From: Spirodela intermedia
Taxonomy: Eukaryota > Streptophyta > Magnoliopsida > Alismatales > Araceae
Direction of reading: 5' to 3'
DNA length: 64,000 nt
NCBI GenBank assembly: GCA_902729315.2
Contig: LR746271.1
Coordinates: forward strand, 1,751,001 to 1,815,000
Both the position numbers and the translations under genes were made by a program. Positions 23,501 to 33,711 of this stretch are shown piece after piece. The notes under the pieces are model-generated. The model worked only from the letters and a program-made list of their open reading frames with translations. It did no database searches and was not told the DNA's origin. The first letter of the stretch is position 1, and every line of letters starts with the position of its first letter.

Positions 23501-24105
23501 GATTGCCGAATTCTCTCAGGCTTTCACCACCAAACAATGAGCATAGGTGCCAGATGCAATTGGAGTATGATTGCCCTTGCTTTCTTCAGTTCCATTCGAC
23601 ACATTTTTTTTCATGAGCAATATATAGTTCAGATTCTTCCTTTGAATCATTATGCCTCCTTTTTCTCCTTCCAAATCTTTCTATTATACTAATTGATGAC
23701 TTCATTTCAGCCAGTCCGAGGCTATCATTTACAAATCTAGGCGTGGACCTCCCCCCTCCATCGGCTACTCACCGTCACGGTAGCAATAGAAGCTGGATTC
23801 TGCTCCTTTGCTTCCCCCGCCAACTGCGCCAGATGGTTTCGTGGGACAAAACAGAAGAGCAGCTTCTACCATCCCGAGGAAAGAACAAGGAACTCTTATT
23901 TATAAATAAAAGAAGAACAAGGTCAATAAACCTAACAAAAACGAATAAGCAAGATACAATCTTATGAGCTGTGTGGGGTGGATTGAGACAATACTTGCCT
24001 ATCAAAGTAGTAGTATTCTGATGAGATTCTCTTGCAAGCACTGGGCGGGCTAGAAATGGAATAGAAATCAGTTTTAACCAACTGATGTTTGAAGGTAAAC
24101 ATGAA
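20590..24105 (-). repeat. NLR-cluster duplicated block A, copy 2
   Basis: Most complete copy of the block described at 6430. The 20590-20840 end also matches 37780-38020. Apart from the conserved exon at 23773, the short ORFs in it (20595, 20978, 21451, 22038, 22388, 23100) show no family and mostly are not kept open in the sister copies. It joins NLR sequence abruptly at about 24106. Confidence 0.65.
23773..23872 (-). pseudogene. conserved exon of unidentified gene, copy 2
   Basis: Minus-strand open segment starting ATGGTAGAAGCTGC at 23872 and ending at the donor GTGAGT at 23772. It carries the invariant GGGSKG shared with the copies at 9280 and 33609. The downstream acidic segment (about 23640-23570) has an extra A in an A-run that shifts its frame, so this copy is probably broken. 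Confidence 0.4.
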
Positions 24106-24133
24106 ATAAGCACCGGCCCGGACCTCCTTGAGC
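24106..24133 (-). pseudogene. tiny NLR LRR remnant left of LTR-like insertion
   Basis: About 25 bp matching the GGCCCGGACCTCCTTGAGC stretch of the intact NLRs (compare 26462-26480). It lies between block A and the LTR-like insertion. It shows the insertion was copied inside an NLR background whose 3' half was later deleted. Confidence 0.6.
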
Positions 24134-24434
24134 TCACAGTTGAGGCCCAGTGGGCCTAATTACTATCAGCCTTGAAAAGAGGCCCAAAGGACCCAGCACC
24201 CCTTCTTGAAGGACCAAACAAACCCTTCAAGTGAGGACTTTAGGAAGGGCAGCTGTGGCTGAGGGAGAGCGGGGGAACTCTCGAACGCCCCCAACCAACT
24301 CAATATTCTTCGGAGCCCAATCTACGTCTTATTTCTGTTTAATCTTCTTTTTCTATCTCTATACTTTGTCCTACCTCTGGTTATCGTCTTCCTCCCTTCT
24401 CCACCTTCTGTCCATCCACCCTAGGTACCCATCA
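24134..24434. mobile_element. short LTR-like insertion, copy 3 (internally deleted)
   Basis: Starts TCACAGTTGAGGCCC and ends GGTACCCATCA like the 388-bp copy at 19171, but lacks the middle part with the TATA-like sequence. It occupies the same NLR insertion site as the copies at 10596 and 19171. Confidence 0.6.
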
Positions 24435-24480
24435 AGCATTTACAAGTATCTTAAGCCTGCCTCCACCATATTCGGCTCAC
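24435..24480 (-). pseudogene. NLR LRR piece, left arm of second inverted repeat
   Basis: Short minus-strand LRR sequence ending at CATATTCGGCTCAC. Its reverse complement recurs just to the right at about 24515-24560, in plus-strand sense. Confidence 0.65.
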
Positions 24481-24610
24481 TGCTTCCTTACGGCAGGTCC
24501 TCTTTGAGGAACACGTGGAGCTGAGTATGGTGCAGGCAGGCTTAAGAAACTTGCAGGTGTTCAAGGAGGTCCAGGCCGGGAGCTGGATAGGTAGCTGCGT
24601 AGGGAGCCTT
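24481..24610 (+). pseudogene. NLR LRR fragment in plus orientation (right arm)
   Basis: Plus-strand LRR coding remnant with CTTACGGCAGGTC, GCAGGCAGGCTTAAGAAACTTGCAGG (split here: GCAGGCAGGCTTAAG then AAACTTGCAGG) and the SWIG-Ser-Cys segment, followed by the GGAGCCTTACC segment. It mirrors 19990-20130 and shares its flank (20200) at 24702. It is a shorter, loop-deleted version of the inverted structure at 19559-20170. Confidence 0.7.
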
Positions 24611-25747
24611 ACCATCACGGATCAAAGCCTGTCATCATCCCGCCATCTCCGCCTCATGTATGCATAGGCTAGTTTATAATTATATCCACAGACCAGGCCC
24701 TAATCCTCCCCTCGTGTGGGCAGTTTGCTCACGCGATGATTAGAGCCTTGAATAGAGCAATTGGGCTCTCTCGGAGCGCCCCTTGAGAATTTTTCTTCCC
24801 CTTTTTCAGCCCCATGAGAATTTTCGGTCCCTGGCCCAGCCCTGAGTTTTCTTTCATTCAAGTACTGTTGAGAATCGTGCTTGTCCATCGAGCTATCGAC
24901 GAGCAGGATGATCACTCATTTGCCAAGTGTCGTATCCGATTCTTACCGGGCCGTTTTTCCACACGTGGCAATCGGACAACTCCCCTTGGCCCTAATGCGA
25001 GTGAGGCCAGCAGCTCCCTCCCACAACACCATGGCAGATGGAAATTCCTAGTCAATATAACTTCAGCAAGCTGGAGGCCCTACGCGCAGGCAGCAGCAGC
25101 AGCACCGGTTGTACGAAATCCGAATCGAATCTTTCTGTTGGCTTTCTCTTGAATAAGAATTGTCTCGAATGTTATCGATCTATTATTTATTGACATAGCA
25201 GTACATAGTTCAAGGAAATAATTCTTGATGGAGTGTAAAACCCACAACTTAAAAATAATTAGGAATGGGCATGTTTAATGTGAGATAATTCTTCGACATG
25301 CTCCCTCACGAGTAGTTATGTCATACAACCATTAGAAACCCAGTGCACACAGCGAAAATATCAAAATCTGGGTTTATGTTAACACATGTATAACCAACAA
25401 ATCCAACTCAAACGGACTGCCAATCATGAAATTGGCTTTTATTATAGTATATGGATCATTCTCTAACAATGATAAGTTATTTCATCTCGAAATCCAACAA
25501 TCAGGACAGATTACGCGAATTTTGAGGGGAAAAAAACTCGTTTCTTCCTAACAGTGAAAGTTGTTGACCCACATCAACTAGGCAGATATAGTGAGGTTGG
25601 ATGATCGAATTCAGAAGCAAATGGAGAACACACGTTCAATCCTCGTTGACATCATACAATGCTCCCAAAGCACAAATGGAGAAGGCGGGTTTTCCCTTGC
25701 TATCGCAGGTTTACAGATATTACATGATACGAAGGACAATCCTGCCC
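24611..25747. repeat. repeat copy 2 (24702-24862) and block B copy 2 (25200-25740)
   Basis: 24702-24862 repeats 20206-20475. 25200-25625 repeats block B (compare 11285-11645), and the last about 120 bp before the NLR stop repeats 10236-10368. The middle, about 24870-25190, has a CAG-rich stretch and no recognised gene. Confidence 0.55.
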
Positions 25748-28468
25748 TTAATCCGAAATACGCTCGTATACGACCTCGCCGTCACTCGATATGACTGTAA
25801 TGGTGATTGAAGGTATGTGTTGGATTTTGGGCCAGTCCTCTCCCTCCTTTTGAGCTCTCGAACAGATTTCAGGGGACATAGCAGTCAAATAGAGCTCGTT
25901 CAAAGCAGTCATCTGTTGCAACCCTTCCGGAAGCATCGCCAACTTTGTGCAGCCGTAGATCTCCAAGCTCCTCAGGCGGGGCATGGCCCCGGCCTCAATT
26001 ACCCACCTCTCTAACTTCTTCAGTGCAAAAAGTTCGAGGGACTCCAGTTTCGGGAACCCGCCGCGGGAGCAGATCATCTCGTTCCCTTCGTAGGATCCAG
26101 CACCTAGATACAGATATGTAAGTTCAGGGAGCTTCTCGAGCGCCGCAATCGAGTCCTGACTCAGACTGGCGTACTCTAGTGTGAGTTGGGTGAGATTGGG
26201 GGGCCACTGGTCGCCGCCAGAACTTGATTCTTGTGGTGGCCTCCTCACTACCCCTAACAGCGATAAGACTTGAAGGGAAGAAAAGCTGGACGATGTCCAC
26301 AGACAATCTGGAATCGACTCGCCTCGCAAGCCCAACTTCTTCAGGCGTGGCAACTTCAGTAGCCAAGATGACAGCGCGAGATGATGACAGTCTTTGATGC
26401 CTCTTATTTGCAGCTCCCGGAGACTGCTAAGGCTCCCTAGGCAGCTATCTATCCACCTCCCGGCCCGGACCTCCTTGAGCACCTGCAAGTTGCTTAGGCC
26501 TGCCACCAGCATCTCCGGCTCCACTGGAAAGGGAACGATGACCTGGCGTAGGGCCTCGATCTTCCAGAAACCTCTGGGCATCGTTTTGATTTCCGTCCAC
26601 TCCGCGTCCAAGCACTGTAGATGACGAAGTTTCCCCACTGAAGACGGAAGACTCGTTATCTTTGTATTTTTCAAGCCCAAGTATCGAAGATGGATCAGGT
26701 CTCCAACCTGTTCTGGCAGTTTGGCGATTCGTGTCCTCCCCAGATCGACGACTCTGAGCAGTTTTAGATGTAGAAAGGGGAAGGTTCTATTTTTACCGAA
26801 TTTGCGACGGGCTCCGAACGTCAGCAAGGTGCGCAGTCTTGGAGTGGACAGCGAGTCCCAGCACCACGCTTTTTCCCCCTGAAGAGAAAGCCGCCGCACG
26901 GAGGAATCCAGTTGGGAGGCCCCACGGTCGTCTCCAATCCCGTGAGAGACGAGGAACCCCACCTCCTTAGCCTCTGCAACAGTAAAATCGTGCAGCACAT
27001 CATGGATCCGGCATCGTAGCTCAGATACATCTCGCATCACCATGCACCTCTGGACGAGCTCTTCCAGGTAATCCTCTGCAGTTTCTTCCAGTGTTTCACC
27101 TGCTCTTTGCTCGACGAACCCCTCCGCGATCCACAATGTGATCAGCTTGTCGACTTCAATCTCGAAGTCCTCTGGAAGAGAACTGAAATAAAGGAAACAC
27201 CACTTTAGGCGACGGGGCAAGTCCTCGTAGCTCAGCGCCAGTATATCCAAGCACACTCGGCCATCTTTGCTGGTTTCCCACACTAGTGTCTCCGCGACCC
27301 TCCTCCACGCCCGGAGTGACGGACCTTTCGTCGACAGCAGACCCCCGAGCACCACCAGCGCCAGAGGCAGGCCCCCACATTTCCTCGCAATCTGTTTCCC
27401 GACATCCCTCAACGGTTCTGAACAGACTACTCCGATATCCTCCTGATTCGGGAACGCCTTCCTGGAGAGGAGCTCCCAGCTCTCCTCCTCGGTTAGAAAT
27501 CCCAGCTTAAGGGGAGGGGTAGATGTATCCGCAGATCTGGCAACTTCGACGGACCGGGTGGTGATGAGCACCCGGCTTCCGTTCTCGGTGTCTGGGAGAT
27601 GCGGACTGAGGATTTTCCAAACGTCGGTGTCCCACACGTCATCCATGACGATCAAGTAGTTATCCGCCAGCAAGGTCTGGTAAAGCATTTCCTCGCGCTT
27701 GGGCCTCGTCATTTTCTCGAGTTCCCCTTCTCCGGTCTTCTTGACCTGCAGAAGAATCTCTAGAAGGAGATCCTCAGCGGAATACTGCTGGGAGACATCG
27801 ATCCAAACCGAGTGACTGAACCTGGATTTTGCTTCGTTGAAGACTCTCTTAGCAAGAGTGGTCTTCCCGAGGCCGCCCATCCCCACAATCGAGATCACCG
27901 ACCGCTTCTTCTTGCTCTTGTCCGACAGATGTTCCACGATTCTGTTCTTCTCCTCGTCCATGCCCACCAGATCAGCATATGTGGCATGGAGAACGACCCG
28001 CCTTCGTTCCCGCACTGTGTTGTCGATCTGCCTCCCAGGCTCTCCGCCCAGGTCCTGGATTCCGTAGGTACCTCTTCGTCGATTGATTTCGTCGATTTTG
28101 GCCCGTATGGCCTCGATCTCGTCACCGAATTGGTGGAGTAGGATGATGCCGTTGGGGGACGGAAGGCGGCAACACAAAATGGTCCGGATGAAGCCCTTCC
28201 TCCTCCGACGTCTCCCATCGGCATCGAGGACGAAGGACTCGACAAGGTCCTCCGCCCGATAAGCGATTTCCCTCACTTGCCTCACCCAGTTCTTCACCCT
28301 TTCGTCCCCCTTGCTCTTCGCGTCGGCGTCCTTCAGGAAGCACTCCATCGCCTGGAGCTCCTCCTTGACCCATTCCACCTGATCTTTCACCGAGTACAGG
28401 AAGACCGCTTCATTGATGAGGAGGTCGCCGACCCGTTGCACGACGTAGCCGAGAGCCGCGTCCGCCAT
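25748..28468 (-). CDS. CC-NB-ARC-LRR (CNL) disease-resistance protein, copy 2 (MADA-type N-terminus)
   Basis: Intact single-exon ORF of 906 codons. Its first 21 residues fit the MADA motif, with M-A-D-A, V10, L16-L17 and E20 in register. In known CNLs this motif marks the helix that enters the membrane when a resistosome forms. The coiled coil has AEDLVESF 72-79. NB-ARC motifs are P-loop 196-204, kinase-2 YLIVMDDVWD 271-280, RNBS-B 297-305, GLPL 366-369, RNBS-D CFLYFSSLPEDF 424-435 and IHD 488-490 in place of MHD. Leucine-rich repeats follow to the KIQHIP segment, then a short unique tail. The loop before IHD is about 11 residues shorter than in the copy at 12260. No frame damage is seen; expression cannot be judged. 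Confidence 0.95.
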   Translation of the reverse strand: MADAALGYVVQRVGDLLINEAVFLYSVKDQVEWVKEELQAMECFLKDADAKSKGDERVKNWVRQVREIAYRAEDLVESFVLDADGRRRRRKGFIRTILCCRLPSPNGIILLHQFGDEIEAIRAKIDEINRRRGTYGIQDLGGEPGRQIDNTVRERRRVVLHATYADLVGMDEEKNRIVEHLSDKSKKKRSVISIVGMGGLGKTTLAKRVFNEAKSRFSHSVWIDVSQQYSAEDLLLEILLQVKKTGEGELEKMTRPKREEMLYQTLLADNYLIVMDDVWDTDVWKILSPHLPDTENGSRVLITTRSVEVARSADTSTPPLKLGFLTEEESWELLSRKAFPNQEDIGVVCSEPLRDVGKQIARKCGGLPLALVVLGGLLSTKGPSLRAWRRVAETLVWETSKDGRVCLDILALSYEDLPRRLKWCFLYFSSLPEDFEIEVDKLITLWIAEGFVEQRAGETLEETAEDYLEELVQRCMVMRDVSELRCRIHDVLHDFTVAEAKEVGFLVSHGIGDDRGASQLDSSVRRLSLQGEKAWCWDSLSTPRLRTLLTFGARRKFGKNRTFPFLHLKLLRVVDLGRTRIAKLPEQVGDLIHLRYLGLKNTKITSLPSSVGKLRHLQCLDAEWTEIKTMPRGFWKIEALRQVIVPFPVEPEMLVAGLSNLQVLKEVRAGRWIDSCLGSLSSLRELQIRGIKDCHHLALSSWLLKLPRLKKLGLRGESIPDCLWTSSSFSSLQVLSLLGVVRRPPQESSSGGDQWPPNLTQLTLEYASLSQDSIAALEKLPELTYLYLGAGSYEGNEMICSRGGFPKLESLELFALKKLERWVIEAGAMPRLRSLEIYGCTKLAMLPEGLQQMTALNELYLTAMSPEICSRAQKEGEDWPKIQHIPSITITVISSDGEVVYERISD

Positions 28469-28914
28469 CCCTCTCCGCCTTTCGCTTCTTCTCAGGCAGA
28501 TCTGGAAATGCTTATCCGATCAGGTTTCTCAACTATGTAAGAGCGAAGAACAATAAGAAAAAAAAATATAGCTTGATGTTTTATTTTGTTACTGGGAATA
28601 AAACGAAAGCGTGAGTTAAGGCTAAAATAGAAGATAAACCCAAAAAATGTGAGAAAACATGATTTCTCGTACCCACTAATTTAAGAAATAAATTCTAAGA
28701 CACTGAAAACTGAATTGACTCGAGGAATTGGTGACTGGGAAGTCGCTCATCATTGATACATCTCGTCACCCACCCACGTGCCAACAAATTGGTCAACAAG
28801 GTCAAAGGCTTCTTTTCAACGCCACCATATCTTGACCATATCAAGAAACCAATAGAAAATAATTTCGTCAAGAGAGCTGGTTAGCTGTCCCCATCAAATG
28901 CTCATACTTGACGA
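28469..28914 (-). promoter_or_regulatory. upstream region of NLR copy 2
   Basis: Matches the region upstream of the NLR at 12260 (15000-15460), including the CAGATCTGGAAATGCTTATCCG leader, AACAATAAGAAAAA and CTGAAAACTGAATTGACTC. TTGAC W-box cores occur near 28717, 28792 and 28800. Function is inferred from conservation and motifs only. Confidence 0.35.
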
Positions 28915-29061
28915 CTGTCGGAAATTATTGATGATTGAACCTTGACATGAGAGAGTGACTTTAAGCTTTTAATATTTTTTTTCAATTTCTACTAAGTCTC
29001 CAAGGTATCCTCCTTATTTGATGTCCGAAAATTATTGATGATCTGAAAATAAAAATTACAA

Positions 29062-29775
29062 ATGCTTCGATATCCTCCTTTTTCGGGAAAGCTTTCTTGG
29101 AGAGGAGCTCCCAGCTCTACTCCTCGGTTAGAAATCGCAGCTCGTAGGGAGGGGTACATGTATCCGCAGATCTGGCAACTTCTACGGACAGGCTGGTGAT
29201 GAGCACCCGGCTTCCGTTCTGGGCGTCTGGGAGATGCGGATTGAGCATTCTCCAAACGTCGGTATCCCACACGTCATCCATGACGATCAAGTATTTCTTC
29301 GCCCCCATGGTCTGGTAAAGCATCGCTTCATACTCGGCCCTCGTCATTTGCTCGAGTTTCTTTACGTTGAGCTTCGTGACCTCCGAAAGAATGTCTCCAA
29401 GGAGATCCACAGCGGAGTATTGCTGGGAGACGTCGATCCACACCGGGTGACCGAACTTGGCTCTTGCTTCGTTGAAGACTCTCTTAGCAATAGTGGTCTT
29501 CCCGAGGCCGCCCATCCCCACAATGGAGATCACCGACCGCTTCTTTCCTGCTCCCGTCCAACAGATTTTCTAGGATTCTGTTCTTCTCCTCGTCCATACA
29601 GACAAGGTCAGGATCTGGGGCATGGAGAACGACCCGCCTTCGTTCCCCCACTGTGTTGTCGATCTGCCTCCCCGGCTCTCCGCCCAGGTCCTGGATTCCG
29701 TAGGTGCTTCGTCGTCGATTGATTTCGTCGATTTTGGCCATTATGGCCTCGATCTCGTTACCGAATTGGTGAAGT
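29062..29775 (-). pseudogene. NLR fragment, end of CC to mid NB-ARC
   Basis: Minus-strand piece equivalent to residues about 111-346 of the intact NLRs. It opens at the LHQFGNEIEAI segment and contains VCMDEEKN, an intact P-loop GMGGLGKTT, kinase-2 YLIVMDDVWD and RNBS-B. It breaks off after a DIEA-equivalent. A frameshift lies just before the P-loop (about 29550) and a Glu-to-stop change lies after LTEE (about 29117). Both ends join copies of the same upstream repeat, so it looks like NLR sequence inserted into duplicated flank. It has no CC start, MHD or LRR. Confidence 0.9.
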
Positions 29776-30250
29776 CCGCTGAAACAATGCAAGTTATTTG
29801 TTGCTGATAATACGTAACTAATTTGGGTCGTACATGTTTTTAGGAAGGCCAATACTTTAATAACATCTTGTGACGGAAAAAACATAAAACCTCTCAATGC
29901 AAGGCTATTTTGTTGTTAGGTATTCTTAAGCTAGAAATTTTTACACAGCTGGTTCAGCTCTAGTAAGAGCAGGCGCAAGATAAACAATATAATTTCTTGA
30001 CATGAGAGTGACTTTTAGTTTTAAATATATAATTTTCAATTTCCACTATATCTCCATGGTATCACTTAACTAGACTGAAATCAATTTTTTTGTGTAGTGT
30101 TAACTAACTCACTTAAATGAAGTAATGGTCATTTGTCATCACAGGGATTAGCTTAAGATTATCTTTTATTTGACAGCAATTTCAAGGAGTAATATCAGTT
30201 ATTTAAAATATGTAAAACCTTAATTATCATGACTACAACTGAATAATATG
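29776..30250. repeat. duplicated spacer block C (also 15720-16200 and 28915-29000)
   Basis: Shares the AAAACATAAAACCTC and AATGCAAGG...TTGTTGTTAG order, the TAAGCTAGAAATTTT stretch and the CTCCATGGTATCAC stretch with the spacer upstream of the first intact NLR. No gene is present. Confidence 0.6.
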
Positions 30251-30819
30251 CGTGTGATGATCCTGATCCAACAGAAAACCCATCACCTCTAAGCCTGGCT
30301 ACTTCGGCATCAATGTAGTATGGACCACGGCCCTGTTCCTTGTGGTGCAAATGGTCAAATGGTGAGAAATAGAGGCAAGAGGGTGAAATGAATTAGAAAC
30401 ACCCTCGAACGATTATACCATTTCATCCTATCCACCAATCATAGTTCCTAGCGAAAGTCCCATCCGCTTGTAGGGATACAGAATATTAATGTCCAACAGC
30501 TTTGAGACACCTGTCACCGAAATTCTTCGCTTCTTTGCTAGTTCATGCAGACTACACTGAAAGGAATAGCATAACGAAAAACACAAGGAAATTTAGAAAC
30601 ATGATATAATCAGTTTTTCGTGAATAATAGTCATGCATTAAATGAACACTCGCAAAAAAGTAAGCTAATAAGAGTAATTAACAACAGTAGGTGTACCTTT
30701 GATGCCCAAATTTCTGTGCCAAAATTGGTATTCTGCAGCGCCTCCAGTCATGTATCGATTGATCTCTATGATTTTCTTCACAGATTGAGAAGTTCAAAAT
30801 GGAAAAAAAAACCTGTCAC
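30251..30819. other. spacer with a possible terminal exon (30428-30556)
   Basis: On the minus strand, TTTCAG at 30562-30557 is followed by 42 open codons (about one-fifth Lys/Arg in the first half) and a stop at 30430-30428. This could be a last exon, but no family is recognised. Just left of it, 30270-30340 resembles 7060-7130. The rest is AT-rich with no other signal. Confidence 0.25.
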
Positions 30820-32149
30820 TAGCAGCAGTCTCAAGAAACAATCACTAAAAAAGGATTACACGTCATCAAATGTTACCAAAATTAGACCCCATGCAAACAC
30901 AGCTAGAAATCTATTCAGATTTGACCACCTTAGGCTGATCCAGGCAGCTACTCAGACTTTCAGAGCCACGAGTTTGACATCAAAACTTTACTAGTATGAT
31001 TTCCAACACTAGTTCAGGAATAAAGCGAAAGTACGAACTATATAATAATGTCACTATCAAGCAATATCGATTCGTTAGCTCGCTGTATAACCGTGAGTAA
31101 TTCAACAACAGTATGTTTATATAACTGATGTTGTAGCATATAATTCTGGTTTCGAAAGCGACACGCATTCTATGCATGTCCCATGTTTACATCATTCATA
31201 TGAAGGTAGAACACTTATTTTACTGCTGCCTGCACATCAGGCTATGTGCTATACATGCCAGATATCGTCTGATAAGCATCAAAGATGCATTCTATTTATC
31301 CAATGCAAAGACCAAAGGTAGCACATGTAAGACTCCCAAAATAAATGTGCGAAAAAACTATGCTGGATCGTTCATACTATAAAACCTCCATCTTAAGAGT
31401 ATGAAAAAATCAGGCCTCACAACTCAAAAATAATTGGGAATGAGTACTTTCTTCTCATGTATTTAACCATTATTTTCAATGTTAGATAATCCATTAGCAT
31501 GCTCCATCACGAATAGTTATGTTATGTCATACAAACATTAGAAACGCAGTGTACATGACGAAAAGATCAAGATCTGAGGTTCTGATAACAGATGAATATA
31601 GAACCAACCTAGCCCTAATCAACTAGCAATCATGGAATTAGCTCTTATACGTGCATCATTCTCTGACAATAATAGATTATCTCATTCCCAAATGCCACAA
31701 TTATGATACATTGCGCGAGACATGAGGGAACAAAAACTCGTTTTCCTCCTTACACATTCAATATTTAACTAGTGAAATCTGCTGACCCACATCCACTTGG
31801 TAGAACATGTTGAGATTGGACGATCCAATTCAGAAGCAAGTGTCAAGGAATGAAAACCATGGATTTATTGGCTTCCTTTTCCTTGTCACCGTTGATCGCA
31901 AGCCAACCTCTTCAGCCATTCGGAAGAAATTCTATAGAATGGCACCATTATCTGGCATGTGCAGTAGAGAGACATCATGCAGAAGTTGGGCAGCAGGTGC
32001 AGTACAGCACTGGGTTGGAGGTTTTCGAGGCTCTTGTGCTACTCAAAAGCATCAATGCCAAAGTCAAACATTCTAGGCAGAGAGTTGGATTTTATTTTTT
32101 TCTCTTCTTCTTTTGTGGTGGGACGTGGAGGCCCCCCCACAAAAAGTAG
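30820..32149. repeat. block B, copy 3
   Basis: Colinear with 10850-12050: ACGTCATCAAATG, GATAAGCATCAAAGATGCATTCT, TGACCCACATC and CCATTCGGAAG landmarks in order. It lies downstream of a broken NLR. ORFs at 31807-32162 overlap each other in three frames and are not supported as genes. Confidence 0.6.
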
Positions 32150-32397
32150 ATACGAACACTAAGAGACCTGATTTTATGAAGAATAAAATAGCAAAGATGG
32201 ATATTTCTTCGGTCCTAATTAGGTGCATGATATCGAGTTGTTTCTCTCAGTAATCTTATGAAAATTTCCTTTCTAATGGAGTAAAATATAGCAAGTATGC
32301 AATGCATGATATTGGGGAGTATTAAATGATGACAAAGGACAATCTTCCCTCTAAATAATAAACATGCAAATTTCTGTTGACTTCAATTAGAGTCAGC

Positions 32398-33006
32398 TGG
32401 TGATTGAAGGTATGTGTTGGATTTTGGGCCAGTCCTTTCTCTCCTTTTTGAGTTCTAGAACAGAGTTCATGGGACATAAACATCAAAGCGAGTTCCTTCA
32501 AAGCAGCCATGTGTTGAAACCCTTCGGAATCATTGCCAAGTTTCTGCAGTTCTTGATCGTCAATCTCCTCAGGCGGGGCATGGCCCGCAGCCTCAGCTAC
32601 CCACCTCTCTAACTCGTTTAGTGAAGCTGAGTAAGAGGGACTCCAGTTGCGGGAACCCGCCGCGGGAGCAGATCATCTCGTTCCCTTTGTAGGATCTGCG
32701 ACCTAGATACAGGTATGGATGTAGAGCGCCGCAGTCGAGTCTTGACCCAGACCAGTGTCGTATAAGTACGAGTTCAGGGAGATTGAGGGGCCACTGGTCG
32801 CCGCCAGAACTTGATTGTTCTGGCCTCCTCACTTTCACTATCAAGGATAACTCTTCAAGGAAAGAAGAGCTGGATGTTGTCCATAGCCAATCTGGGATCA
32901 GCGAGCCGTTTTAGAGCAACTTCTTCAGGCTTAGCAACTTCGGTATGCCAATCTGGGATCAGCGAGCCGTTTAGGAACAACTACTTCAGGCTTGGCAACT
33001 TCTTGA
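32398..33006 (-). pseudogene. NLR C-terminal LRR fragment with a 61-bp tandem duplication
   Basis: Minus-strand match to the last part of the intact NLR LRR region, starting at the conserved 3' end (GATTGAAGGTATGTGTTGG). It is frameshifted at several places. Positions 32886-33006 hold a direct repeat with 61-bp period (start GCCAATCTGGGATCAGCGAG at 32886 and again at 32947). It ends near 33006 with no NB-ARC sequence. The 3' flank, 32150-32397, matches 18181-18529. Confidence 0.85.
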
Positions 33007-33608
33007 ATAGAAAAGCTATCATTTTTAAAAGGTTTTACGATGGACTACCATGCAATCAAAATTGGCACAAGTTCTATAAAGTTAGGCTGTGTGGACTTTT
33101 GCCATCCATGTACATTATAAAACAGAGCAACTGACGGTGATAATAGTATCTGAAGAGAAATGTCTCATGCTATTCATCCAGAATTTGATCTGCACGGTTC
33201 ATTCTATAAGCTGGATGTTTCTAATGGCACAGAGACCCAAGTTAATGCCAATAGACAGGCCAAGAACTGTCCCAAGGGGGGCAAACTATGACAATGCCAG
33301 GGAAGGAAACAAAAGATAGATTATAAATAAATTCAGGGACGATTTTTTAGAAGAAAGTGGACCAATTTAAGAGGAAGATGATACATTCCAGAATTTGTCC
33401 TTGCTTTCTTCAATTTCATTAACCACATTTTTGTCAGGAACGACAGACAGTTCAGATTCTTCTTTTGAATAAAAAATTGAGCCTCTATTTTTCGCTTCTA
33501 AATCTTTCTGTTATACTAGATTATGGCTTCCTTTCATTTACAAATCTAGGGCTGAACCTCTCCATCGGCCGTATTAAATATCTTTCTAATGCGTGAAGAT
33601 GAACTCAC
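33007..33608. repeat. spacer and partial block A, copy 3
   Basis: 33007-33390 shows no recognisable feature. 33390-33480 matches block A (compare 9050-9133): the minus-strand SKEESELS acidic segment stays in frame here as in copy 1. Confidence 0.5.
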
Positions 33609-33711
33609 CTTCACGGTAGTAGCAATAGAAGCTGTATTCTGCTCCTTTGCTTCCCCCGCCCACTGCGGCAGGTGGTTTTGTGGGAGAAAACTGAACAGCA
33701 GCTTCTACCAT
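33609..33711 (-). pseudogene. conserved exon of unidentified gene, copy 3
   Basis: Minus-strand open segment from ATG at 33711 to a splice donor GTGAGT starting at 33608, with the invariant GGGSKG and Phe-Tyr-Cys run. One extra in-frame codon is present compared with copy 2. It lies between a truncated LRR receptor-kinase 5' end (33830-34194) and the acidic exon-like stretch, all on the same strand. They may once have been one gene, but this is inference. Confidence 0.4.
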
